Shown here: positions 25,347-32,961 of the stretch, in pieces
Numbering within the stretch: the stretch's first letter is position 1
How the letters are laid out: each line of letters opens with the position of its first letter
From: Mycobacterium alsense
Lineage (GTDB): Bacteria > Actinomycetota > Actinomycetes > Mycobacteriales > Mycobacteriaceae
DNA length: 64,000 nucleotides
Assembly: GCF_002086635.1 (NCBI RefSeq)
Contig: NZ_MVHD01000006.1
Location: forward strand, 1-64,000
Direction of reading: 5' to 3'
The notes under the pieces: model-generated
Databases searched by the model: none
Seen by the model: only the letters and a program-made list of their open reading frames with translations
What the model was told of the DNA's origin: nothing
Program-made: the position numbers and the translations under genes

Positions 25347-26173
25347 AAGCGATCGATTGCCTGGTCAACGTGCACTTCGGCGAGACCGAGAAGCAGCCGA
25401 CGTGGATGCTCAAGGTGCGCGACGACTACTTCAAGGGCCCCCAGTCGATGTTCGAGCCGGTCGACCTGTCGGAGTTGATCGACGAGATGGACGCCAACGG
25501 CGTGCGCAAGGCCATCCTGATGGACAACCTCGCCAAGCCGTCGGTGACCGCCCGCAAGTTCGTCGAGGCCAGGCCGGAACGCTTCGCGCTGGCGATGGGC
25601 GGCGTCAACCTGCTGCGGCCGATGCCGTCCCTGACCGAGCTCAGCGCGGTCGCGCGCGACCTGCCCGTCGCGTATGCCGCCGTGGGGCCGAGCTTTTGGG
25701 GTGACGGACAGTACCCGCCCAGCGACGCGGTCTACTACCCGCTGTACACCAAGTGCGCCGAGCTCGGGCTGCCGCTGTGCGTCAACACCGGAATCCCCGG
25801 GCCCCCGATCCCCGGGGAGGCGCAGAACCCGATTCACCTCGATCGGGTCTGCGTGCGGTTCCCCGAGCTCAAGCTGTGCATGATTCACGGCGCGGATCCC
25901 TGGTGGGACATCGCGATCCGGCTGCTGATCAAGTACGCGAACCTGCGGCTGATGACGTCGGCGTGGTCGCCCAAGCGGTTGCCGCAAAGCCTGCTGCACT
26001 ACATGCGCACCCGCGGACCGAACAAGATCATCTTTGCCTCGGACTGGCCGGTGCTGAAGATGCACCGTGTCGTGCCGGAGGCAACCGGGCTGGACCTGCC
26101 GGCCGGGGTGCTCGAAAACTATCTCTACAACAACGCAGATGAATTCTTCTTCGGTGGCCAGGAGGAGCGCTGA
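25343..26173 (+). CDS. Amidohydrolase family protein (ACMSD-like)
   Basis: A 276-residue COG2159-type protein, shorter than the one at 22469. It starts MKAIDCLVNVHFGE, keeps one histidine at the first metal site, has CMIHGADPWWD in the barrel and the C-terminal aspartate in FASDWPVLKMH. The strand that normally offers a histidine reads LCVNTGIPG, so the metal set may be reduced. ATG 25343 overlaps the fadD stop and the fadE pair follows, so it is embedded in the operon. It could act with the longer amidohydrolase as a hetero-oligomer or on a successive intermediate. Confidence 0.8.
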   Translation: MKAIDCLVNVHFGETEKQPTWMLKVRDDYFKGPQSMFEPVDLSELIDEMDANGVRKAILMDNLAKPSVTARKFVEARPERFALAMGGVNLLRPMPSLTELSAVARDLPVAYAAVGPSFWGDGQYPPSDAVYYPLYTKCAELGLPLCVNTGIPGPPIPGEAQNPIHLDRVCVRFPELKLCMIHGADPWWDIAIRLLIKYANLRLMTSAWSPKRLPQSLLHYMRTRGPNKIIFASDWPVLKMHRVVPEATGLDLPAGVLENYLYNNADEFFFGGQEER

Positions 26174-26175
26174 GC

Positions 26176-27228
26176 ATGGACCGTTACGAACTACGCAGGC
26201 TCGACTACAGCCTGACCGCCGATCACCAGGCGTTGCAGACCGCCTACCGGGACTTCTTCAAGACGCACTGCCCGATCGAAACCGTGCGCGCCGCAGAGGA
26301 GTCCGGCTTCGACAAGAACCTGTGGGAGCGGTTGTGCGCGATGGGTGCGACGACCATGGCGCTGCCCGAATCCGCGGGCGGGGACGGGGCGACGCTGGTC
26401 GATCTGACGCTGGTGGCCGAGGAGATAGGCCGTTCGCTGGCGCCGGTGCCGTGGATCGACCAGGTGTGCGCGGCCAGGCTGCTGGCCCGGCTCGGCGCGG
26501 TGGAAACCGACGTCGTCGCCGGCAAGCAACTCGCGGGGCTCGACCCGCAACACGACAGTGTCTCCGGGGCCCGCCTCATCCCCACCGGGTCGATCGCCGA
26601 CCAGATCGTCGTCCGTGACGGAGCGGATATCGTGCGATTGACCTTCGCCACCCGCCCGGCGAAGGTCGACAACATCGGCCGGCTGCCCATGGCGTGGGTG
26701 GATCCCGCGGCGGCCGACGGTCGCACCGTGCTGGCCAGCGGGTCCGTCGCCCTGGAGGAATATCAACGGGCACTGGACGAATGGCGGGTGCTGACCGCGT
26801 CGGCTCTGGTGGGCCTGGTGGAGGAGACCATGACGATCGCGGCGGAGTTCGCCAAGAACCGCTACACGCTGGGCGTGCCGATCTCGACGCTGCAAGGCAT
26901 TTCGCATCCGCTGGCCAACATCGCGATCACCGTGCAGGGCGGCCGGAACCTGGCCCGCCGTGCGGCCTGGTTCCTGGACAACGAGCCGGAGGCACGGCCG
27001 GAGCTGGCGCCCTCGGCGTTCGTGTTCATGGCCGAGGAGGCGGCCAAGGCCGCGACCATGGCCGTGCACGTGCAGGGCGGTCTCGGCGTTTCGGCGGAGG
27101 CCGCCGCGACGGCGTATCTGGTGCGCGCCCGTGGGTGGGCGCTGGCGGGTGGGGACCCGGGCGCCAGCGCCAAGTACATCGGCGAGCTTGTCGCGGCGCG
27201 CGAAGGCAATTCGGGAAGGGACGCATAG
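26176..27228 (+). CDS. Acyl-CoA dehydrogenase-like subunit (FadE family, short)
   Basis: A 350-residue acyl-CoA dehydrogenase homologue in which the C-terminal catalytic phrase is missing: the last third reads 'VQGGLGVSAEAAATAYLVRARGWALAGG' with no EGTSEIQ. In mycobacteria such short, divergent FadE proteins pair with a full-size FadE to form alpha2beta2 heterotetramers (the FadE28/FadE29 type in cholesterol side-chain degradation). The partner here is the next gene, which overlaps its stop by one base. It begins two bases after the amidohydrolase stop. Confidence 0.83.
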   Translation: MDRYELRRLDYSLTADHQALQTAYRDFFKTHCPIETVRAAEESGFDKNLWERLCAMGATTMALPESAGGDGATLVDLTLVAEEIGRSLAPVPWIDQVCAARLLARLGAVETDVVAGKQLAGLDPQHDSVSGARLIPTGSIADQIVVRDGADIVRLTFATRPAKVDNIGRLPMAWVDPAAADGRTVLASGSVALEEYQRALDEWRVLTASALVGLVEETMTIAAEFAKNRYTLGVPISTLQGISHPLANIAITVQGGRNLARRAAWFLDNEPEARPELAPSAFVFMAEEAAKAATMAVHVQGGLGVSAEAAATAYLVRARGWALAGGDPGASAKYIGELVAAREGNSGRDA

Positions 27229-28415
27229 TGGATTTCTCACGGGTCGCGCTGTCCGACGACGATCGGGCATTCCTCGACGAGTCCCGCGAGTTACTGCGCA
27301 CCCTGGTGACCGAGGACGTCAGGCGCCGCGACCGCGAAACCGGCGACAACTTCGACGAAGGGGTGCACCGGGCGCTGGGCGCCGCGGGCTATCTGGAGCG
27401 AGAGTGGAAGCCGCAATCCGACGGCGGCTTTTCCCGTGTGCGCCGTCGCATCTGGGAACTGGAGAAGCGCCGCGCGCACGTGCCGTGGGTGACCTGGGGG
27501 ACCACCGCGATGGTTGCCCGCTCGGTGGCCAGGTTCGGCTCGCCGGAGCTGAAGGACGAGGTGCTGCCGGGAGTCTTCAGCGGAAGGGTTCGGCTGTGCC
27601 TGGGCTACACCGAGCCCGAAGGCGGGTCCGACGTGGCCACCTGCAAGACCCGCGCGGTGCGGGAGCCGGATGGATCGAGCTGGATCATCAACGGCTCCAA
27701 GATGTTCACCACCGGCGCGCACAAGTGCCAGTACGTCTTCCTGATCACCAACACCGACCCCGAGGCTCCGAAACACAAGAGCCTGACCATGTTCCTGGTG
27801 CCGCTGAACTCCCCGGGCATCGAGATCCAGGGCATCCGCACCATCGACGGCGACCGCACCAACATCGTCTACTACAGCGACGTGCGCGTCGACGACAAGT
27901 ACCGCCTCGGCGACGTGAACGCCGGGTGGACCGTGCTGCGTGAGCCCCTCAACGTCGAGCACGGGGCGGTCGAGGCCGCCCCCGACGGGCTGCAGGACGT
28001 GTCGATCATGATGCACCAGGCCGGCTTCATGGCCGACGCGGCCGACAAGGCGGCCGCCCGGGCGGCCCAGCGGGACGCGAACGGGCGCAGGCTGATTGAC
28101 GACTCCTCGGTCGCCTACCGGCTGGGCCGCAGCGTCGCCCGGATGGAGGCGGCGCTGAGCGCGCCCAGCATCTTCGGCCGGGTCGCCCTGGCGCAGACGA
28201 TGCGTGACATCTCGCCGGAGCTGATGGACATCCTCGGCGCCGCGTCGGCGCTGCCGCTCGGCACCGACGGCGCGGCCGACGACGGCGCGTCGGAGTACGT
28301 CTACCGGTTCGCCCCGCTGGTCGGCATCTACGGCGGCACGCTCGAGGTGTTCCGCAACATGATCGCGCAGTACGTGCTCGGCCTCGGCAAGCCGGTCTAC
28401 GCGCCGGTGAAGTAG
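27228..28415 (+). CDS. Acyl-CoA dehydrogenase (FadE family), partner of preceding gene
   Basis: A 395-residue dehydrogenase from GTG 27228, overlapping the TAG of the upstream subunit. The flavin/substrate region LGYTEPEGGSDVATCKTRA is intact. The C-terminal phrase is GIYGGTLEVFRNMIAQYVLGLG, with glycine where medium-chain enzymes have the catalytic glutamate, as in heteromeric mycobacterial FadE subunits whose base lies elsewhere. It is the last gene of the operon that starts at 21625. Its TAG stop lies in a 14-base palindrome that also holds the stop of the convergent thiolase-like gene. Confidence 0.87.
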   Translation: MDFSRVALSDDDRAFLDESRELLRTLVTEDVRRRDRETGDNFDEGVHRALGAAGYLEREWKPQSDGGFSRVRRRIWELEKRRAHVPWVTWGTTAMVARSVARFGSPELKDEVLPGVFSGRVRLCLGYTEPEGGSDVATCKTRAVREPDGSSWIINGSKMFTTGAHKCQYVFLITNTDPEAPKHKSLTMFLVPLNSPGIEIQGIRTIDGDRTNIVYYSDVRVDDKYRLGDVNAGWTVLREPLNVEHGAVEAAPDGLQDVSIMMHQAGFMADAADKAAARAAQRDANGRRLIDDSSVAYRLGRSVARMEAALSAPSIFGRVALAQTMRDISPELMDILGAASALPLGTDGAADDGASEYVYRFAPLVGIYGGTLEVFRNMIAQYVLGLGKPVYAPVK

Positions 28416-28426
28416 CGCCGGCGCTA
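28413..28426. repeat. 14-bp perfect palindrome containing both convergent stop codons
   Basis: TAGCGCCGGCGCTA reads identically on both strands, and each end is the TAG stop of one of the two convergent genes (fadE on plus, thiolase-like on minus). It is too short and lacks a T tract to be a confident terminator. It may be chance economy or a minimal bidirectional hairpin. Confidence 0.5.
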
Positions 28427-29569
28427 GGTGGTGAGCACGGTCGCCGCGGCGGTGCCGGGCGCGCCGTACAGCTGAGCGAACCCGACGCGCGGTTCACCCG
28501 GCACCTGGCGATCGCCCGCCTCGCCGCGCAATTGGCGCACCAGCTCGTGGAGTTGGCGCAGGCCCGACGCCCCGATCGGCTCGCCGTTGGCGATCAGCCC
28601 GCCGTCGGTGTTGACCGGCATCGACCCGGTGATCTCGGTGGCGCCGTCGGCCAATAGCCGTTCCTGCTCGCCGTCGGCGCAGAACCCGCACTCGGCCATG
28701 TGGATGATCTCCGCGCCGGCGTCGGTGTCCTGCAGCTGGATGACGTCGACGTCCTCCGGTGTCACACCGGCCTTTTCGAACGCCGCGCGCGCCGCGTACA
28801 CGGTGGGCGACACGTCCTCCTCGACCGGTGCGAACGTGGTGTTCACCTCGTAGGCGCCGTAGCGGCGGGTGCGCACCTCGACCGATCGCAGGAAGACGGG
28901 TTTGTCGGTGTAGCGGCGGGCCACGTCCGCGCGGCACATGACCACGGCGGCGGCGCCCTCGTCGGGCGCGCAGAACATGTACTGGGTCAGCGGGTAGTTC
29001 AGCATCGTCGAGTTGAGGATTTCCTCCTCCGGAATCGGCTTGCGCCGGAACGCGTTCGGATTCTTGGCCCCGTTGCGGAAATTCTTGGCTGCCACCTTGG
29101 CCAGGGTCTGGCGGGAGATGCCGTGGTCGTGCAGGTAGCGGTTGGCCTTCATGCCGAAGAACTTGGTGGTCAGGTACTGCCCGTTCTCGGCGTACCAGCG
29201 CGGCATCCCCACCAGCGCGGGGTCCTCGGTGAACGCGCCGCGCGGGTGCTTGTCCAGGCCGACCGCGATGCCGATGTCGTAGTCGCCCAGCCGGATTCCG
29301 TCGGCACAGGCCTTGGCGGCGCTGGCCGCGGTCGCGCACGCGTTGAACACGTTCGTGAAGGGAATGCCCGACAGCCCCACCATCGCGACGATCGCGTCGG
29401 GGTTGGCGACCGTCCAGCTGCCCCCCGTGGCAGCCTGGATGTCCTGCCACCGCACGCCCGCGTCGGCGACCGCGAGCTGGATGGCGTCGGCGCCCATCTC
29501 CATGGCGGACTTGCCCTCGAAGCGGCCGAACGGGTGCAGGCCCACCCCGACGATCGCGACGTCGTTCAT
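28424..29569 (-). CDS. Thiolase-like lipid-transfer protein (SCP-x/Ltp type)
   Basis: A 381-residue thiolase-fold protein. The nucleophile region NACATAASAAKACADGIRLG is present. The histidine of the usual GHPxGATG loop is a glutamate (NGEPIGASGLRQ), and the C-terminal cysteine motif reads QLYGAPG. These are hallmarks of thiolase-like lipid-transfer proteins; Ltp2-type members are retro-aldolases that work with a DUF35 partner. No DUF35 gene is present in the window. The start ATG 29569 has GAGAGGAG upstream. It follows the CoA transferase and a 19-bp hairpin on the same strand. Confidence 0.82.
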   Translation of the reverse strand: MNDVAIVGVGLHPFGRFEGKSAMEMGADAIQLAVADAGVRWQDIQAATGGSWTVANPDAIVAMVGLSGIPFTNVFNACATAASAAKACADGIRLGDYDIGIAVGLDKHPRGAFTEDPALVGMPRWYAENGQYLTTKFFGMKANRYLHDHGISRQTLAKVAAKNFRNGAKNPNAFRRKPIPEEEILNSTMLNYPLTQYMFCAPDEGAAAVVMCRADVARRYTDKPVFLRSVEVRTRRYGAYEVNTTFAPVEEDVSPTVYAARAAFEKAGVTPEDVDVIQLQDTDAGAEIIHMAECGFCADGEQERLLADGATEITGSMPVNTDGGLIANGEPIGASGLRQLHELVRQLRGEAGDRQVPGEPRVGFAQLYGAPGTAAATVLTT

Positions 29570-29585
29570 TCTGCTCCTCTCTCGT

Positions 29586-29642
29586 TGAGTCTGCGGTGAG
29601 GGCGAGGAAAGTCGAGTGATCGCCGCCCTCACCGCAGACTCA
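29586..29642. repeat. Perfect 19-bp inverted repeat (intergenic hairpin)
   Basis: Arms 29586-29604 and 29624-29642 are exact inverted complements with a 19-base loop. It begins 5 bases past the CoA transferase stop and ends 17 bases before the thiolase-like start on the minus strand. No T tract follows. The arms start TGAGTCTGCGG, and a second, diverged hairpin beginning with a GAGTG-type arm lies at 52211-52270. The pair may be copies of a dispersed mycobacterial intergenic palindrome, and also serves as a candidate terminator or attenuator. Confidence 0.8.
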
Positions 29643-29647
29643 GCGCC

Positions 29648-30883
29648 TCACGCTATCGCTCCGGACTCTTTGAGTTCGGCGATGCGGTCCCAGTCCATCC
29701 CGATTTCCATCAGGACGATCTCGGTGTGCTCGGACGCCTGCGGGGCCCGGGTGGTTTCGAGCGGTTCGTGGTTGAACTGCACCGGCCCGCGCACGACCTT
29801 GAACGGCGCGCCGCCGCTGGCCAGCTCGACCTCGGCGACCATGTCGTTGGCGAGCGCCTGCTCGTCGTCGGCCAGGTCGAGGAGGCTCTGGAACGGCGCC
29901 CACTGGCCCTTCATCGTCTTGAGGTGCTGGCGCCAGTAGTCAAAGGGCTTGGCGGCGAAGGCCTTCGCGATGAGCTCGGCGGCCGCATCGGCGTTCTGGA
30001 TCAGCGGGAGCACGTCGGAGAAACGGGGGTCGTCGGCGGCCTCGGCGATGCCGAGGTGCTCGAAGGTGTCGCGGATCAGGCCGGTCGGGCTGATGATGCA
30101 CAGGTTGATGGTGCCGCCATCGGAGGTTTGATAGTTGCCCATGAAGGGATTCACCGAGGGGGCCAGACCGCCCGGCATCGGCGTGCGCATCACCTCGCCG
30201 GTTTCCATGCCCTGCGTGACGCTCGCGCCCGCCGCCCACCACGCCGTGCTCAGCAGCGACACGTCCAGCTCCACGGCCTCGCCGGTGCGCTCGCGGTGCA
30301 GCAGCGCGGCGGAGATGCCGCCGGCGATGAACATGCCGCCGATCGAGTCGCCGAAGGCGGGAATGCCCTGTCCCAGCGCGCCGCCCAGCTCCTCGGGCGT
30401 CAGCGCGTACCCCACGCCGCTGCGCGTCCAGAACGCCGTGCCGTCGTAGCCGCCGACGTCGCGCTCGGGCCCCTTGTCCCCGTACGCGCTGCCGCGGGCG
30501 TACACGATGTCGGGGTTCGCCGCGCGGATGTGCTCCACGTCGAACTTGTGCTTCTGCCGCTGCGCGGGCATGTAGTTGGTCAGGAACACGTCGGAGACCT
30601 TGGCCAGTTCGTAGACCACCTCCTGGCCGCCCGGCGTCGAGATGTCGATGCCGACGCTGCGCTTGCCCCGGTTGGGATGCTCCATCAGCGGGTGCCGCTC
30701 GGGATCGACCTGGATGCCGCCCATGTTGAGGAAGCCGCGCTGGGTGTCCCCGCGCGCCGGGTGCTCGACCTTGATGACGTCGGCGCCCCAGTCGGCGAGG
30801 ATGGCACCGGCGGCCGGCACGAACGTGAACTGCGCAACCTCGAGGACCCGAAAGCCCTCCATTACCTTGACCATTCCAACCAT
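29648..30883 (-). CDS. CaiB/BaiF family CoA transferase
   Basis: A family III CoA transferase of about 411 residues, with 'MEGFRVLEVAQFTFVPAAGAILADWGADVIKVEHP' at the N-terminus, NRGKRSVGIDI, and the catalytic aspartate in PAFGDSIGGMFIAGGISAALL. Three in-frame ATGs (30883, 30874, 30862) are possible. ATG 30883 has AGGG at suitable spacing within the stop of the P450 pseudogene. It is downstream of the P450/pseudo-P450 pair and would transfer CoA to an acid. It resembles the family of the other CoA transferase (3653) but is not a close copy. Confidence 0.87.
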   Translation of the reverse strand: MVGMVKVMEGFRVLEVAQFTFVPAAGAILADWGADVIKVEHPARGDTQRGFLNMGGIQVDPERHPLMEHPNRGKRSVGIDISTPGGQEVVYELAKVSDVFLTNYMPAQRQKHKFDVEHIRAANPDIVYARGSAYGDKGPERDVGGYDGTAFWTRSGVGYALTPEELGGALGQGIPAFGDSIGGMFIAGGISAALLHRERTGEAVELDVSLLSTAWWAAGASVTQGMETGEVMRTPMPGGLAPSVNPFMGNYQTSDGGTINLCIISPTGLIRDTFEHLGIAEAADDPRFSDVLPLIQNADAAAELIAKAFAAKPFDYWRQHLKTMKGQWAPFQSLLDLADDEQALANDMVAEVELASGGAPFKVVRGPVQFNHEPLETTRAPQASEHTEIVLMEIGMDWDRIAELKESGAIA

Positions 30884-30893
30884 TCTGGGGACC

Positions 30894-31404
30894 CTACTTC
30901 GCGTCGAAGCTAACCGGAAGCGCCGTCGGCGACCGGAACGGCTGCCCGTGGATGTGCGGATCTTGAGCGACACCATCGACGCGGACCCGGATGTCGGTCA
31001 GCCGGTCCAAACAGACATTCGAGCGCGACGCGGGTCTCCATGCGCGCGAGGTGCAGGCCGAGGCAGGTGTGCTCGCCGGCGGCAAACGAGATGTGCGGCA
31101 TGTGCGCGCGGACGGTGTCGAACTCCTCCGGGCGCTCCCAGCGGTGTTCGTCGCGGTTCGCCGAGCCGATGCACACGTCGATCACCGATCGCGCCGGGAT
31201 CTTGAACACTCGCCCGTCGCGAAACACCTTGTTCACCGCGTCGAACGAGACCGCCGCGAAGGACCGCTTGGGACGCAGCGACTCCGGGGTTTTGGAATAG
31301 TCCATGACCGTGCCGCGAAACGCGCCGCCCTCGCCGCGCTTCTGCAGAAAGTAGGGGTACGGGTCGCGCAGGTAGTCGACCGGCAGCGCGGTGGAGGCCG
31401 TCAT
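30894..31404 (-). pseudogene. Cytochrome P450 pseudogene with internal deletion and frameshift
   Basis: The frame from ATG 31404 encodes a P450 N-terminus (to about residue 67, NKVFRDGRVF) joined directly to the P450 C-terminal part: 'DVCIGSANRDEHRWERPEEFD' and the haem loop ISFAAGEHTCLGLHLARMET. By comparison with the intact P450 at 53435-54661, about 230 residues (I-helix and ExxR) are missing, with the junction near 31203. A one-base shift near 31016 then spoils the end; reading past it restores 'DRLTDIRVRVDGVAQDPHIH' and FRSPTALPVSFDAK to the TAG at 30896-30894. It is translationally coupled (ATGA) to the intact P450 upstream. Confidence 0.85.
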
Positions 31405-32606
31405 CTCAGCACCCGCACCGGGACATGGGACCACCCGGCCACGTTTTGCATGCTCACCCGTTTGCAGCGATCCCAAAGCACTTCGTAGCGCGGCATGCGA
31501 TCGAGCAACTTCTCCAGGGCGATCGCGCTTTCCATCCTCGCCAGCGCCGCGCCGAGGCAGCTGTGAATGCCGTAGCCGAAGCCGAGATTCTGCGCCTCGG
31601 CCCGATCGCGATCGATGTCGAAGACGTCCGGGTCGGTCCAGGCGTCGGGATCGCGGTTCGCCGAACCGCCGATGAGGAAGACGGGCTTGCCCGCCGGAAT
31701 CGTGACCCCGTGCAGAACAACGTCTTTCATCGAGCGGCGCACGTTGTACTGCGAGGGCGCCTCGTAGCGCAACAGCTCTTCGACGGCGGCGGGAATCTTG
31801 CTGCGGTCGTCGAGCAGCTTCCGCCACTGTTCGGGGTTGCGGGCGAAGACCACCGCCGCGTTGCCGATCAATTTGGTCACCGTTTCGGCGCCCGCGCCGC
31901 CCAACAGCGTCGCGAACCCGGCGATCTCGGAACCCCTCAGCCGGGTCGTTTCACCGTCCTCGCGTTCGATCTCGGCCGCGATCAGGCTGGAGATCATGTC
32001 GTCCTGCGGCTCGGCGCGACGCTGCCGGATGAGCTCGTAGTACATCACCCAGGAATGGGCCATCGCCTGGTTGCCGGCGTCGGACATCTCGATTTGGCCC
32101 GGCTCGCGGTGCAGCAGCTCGTCGATCCAGAGCCTGACCTTCTGGCGGTTTTCGGCGGGCACGCCGAGCATCCGGGTGATCACTTCCACCGGGAACAACG
32201 CCGAGAAGTCTTGCACGACATCGAACTCGTCGGGATCGGCGGCGGCCAGGAAGTGCTCGATCTGTTCGGTCACCATGGCCTTGAGCGCCGAGATCGCACG
32301 CGGGGTGAAGACTTTGTTGACCAGGCTGCGCATGTGCCGATGCTCGGGCGGATCCAGCGAGATGATCATCTTCGCCGGCACTTTTTGGCCCGTCCGCACC
32401 ATGCCCAGGTCCACCCCGTACGCCGACGAGTACGTCTCGAAGTCCTTGAACGCGGCCGCGACGTCGGCGTGACGGCTCAGCGCATAAAAGTCGTACCGCT
32501 CGCTGTAGTACACCGGGGCTTCCTCGCGCATCCGGCGATACGTCTCGTACGGCCCGTTGAAGAAGTCCGCCGAGAACGGATCGAACACCAGCTCGGCGAC
32601 CGTCAT
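31401..32606 (-). CDS. Cytochrome P450
   Basis: A 401-residue soluble bacterial P450 that would hydroxylate a hydrophobic substrate using electrons from a ferredoxin. It contains the I-helix segment LLGGAGAETVTK, the ExxR motif in AVEELLRYE, and the haem loop GFGYGIHSCLG with the cysteine ligand at C350. The usual A/G-G-x-D/E-T groove reads AGAET. Its stop overlaps the start of the pseudo-P450. A 13-base palindrome (ATACTAACAGTAT) and a TACC-like half-site lie 48-72 bases upstream and probably hold its promoter. No ferredoxin gene is adjacent. Confidence 0.92.
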   Translation of the reverse strand: MTVAELVFDPFSADFFNGPYETYRRMREEAPVYYSERYDFYALSRHADVAAAFKDFETYSSAYGVDLGMVRTGQKVPAKMIISLDPPEHRHMRSLVNKVFTPRAISALKAMVTEQIEHFLAAADPDEFDVVQDFSALFPVEVITRMLGVPAENRQKVRLWIDELLHREPGQIEMSDAGNQAMAHSWVMYYELIRQRRAEPQDDMISSLIAAEIEREDGETTRLRGSEIAGFATLLGGAGAETVTKLIGNAAVVFARNPEQWRKLLDDRSKIPAAVEELLRYEAPSQYNVRRSMKDVVLHGVTIPAGKPVFLIGGSANRDPDAWTDPDVFDIDRDRAEAQNLGFGYGIHSCLGAALARMESAIALEKLLDRMPRYEVLWDRCKRVSMQNVAGWSHVPVRVLR

Positions 32607-32653
32607 CGCGCCGCCTTGCCCGCGCCAGGACCGCCGACGGCCGCGCCCTGGAA

Positions 32654-32678
32654 AACCATCCGGTAATACTAACAGTAT
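32654..32678. promoter_or_regulatory. P450 promoter region with ATACT-AAC-AGTAT palindrome
   Basis: ATACT-AAC-AGTAT (32666-32678) is a perfect inverted repeat, and AACC-ATCC-GGTA (32654-32665) matches TACC-N4-GGTA at 7 of 8 positions. The site lies 48 bases before the P450 start and abuts the stop of the truncated SDR, so the P450 probably has its own regulated promoter within this minus-strand run. Confidence 0.45.
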
Positions 32679-32945
32679 CTACGCCAGTATGGGATCGCCG
32701 ATCACCGGCCCGAGGGCGAGTTCGGCGTGGGCCAGCACCGCGTCGCGGTCGGCGACGCCGAGCCGATACGCCGTGACCCCGCCGTCGGGGCACAGCGCCC
32801 GGGTTTCGGCCAGGCCGGCCAGGTCGATGTCGGAGGCGGCGACGTGTGCCCCGCCCTGGGCGAGCGCGCGGGTCAGGGCGCGGCCGATGCCGGAGCCGAC
32901 CCCGGTGACGACGGCAATGCGGTTGGGGCGGTCCGGATAGCTCAT
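32679..32945 (-). pseudogene. Truncated short-chain dehydrogenase (N-terminal third only)
   Basis: The 88-residue reading frame has an intact SDR start: 'NRIAVVTGVGSGIGRALTRALAQGGAHVAASDIDLAGL', including TGxxxGxG. It ends at a TAG after ELALGPVIGDPILA, before NNAG, the catalytic serine and YxxxK, whereas SDRs need about 250 residues. No continuation appears in other frames, and the P450 promoter follows at once. It is most likely the remnant of a gene whose 3' two-thirds were deleted. It starts 16 bases after the fadD stop. Confidence 0.75.
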
Positions 32946-32961
32946 GGCACTCCTGGCATTC

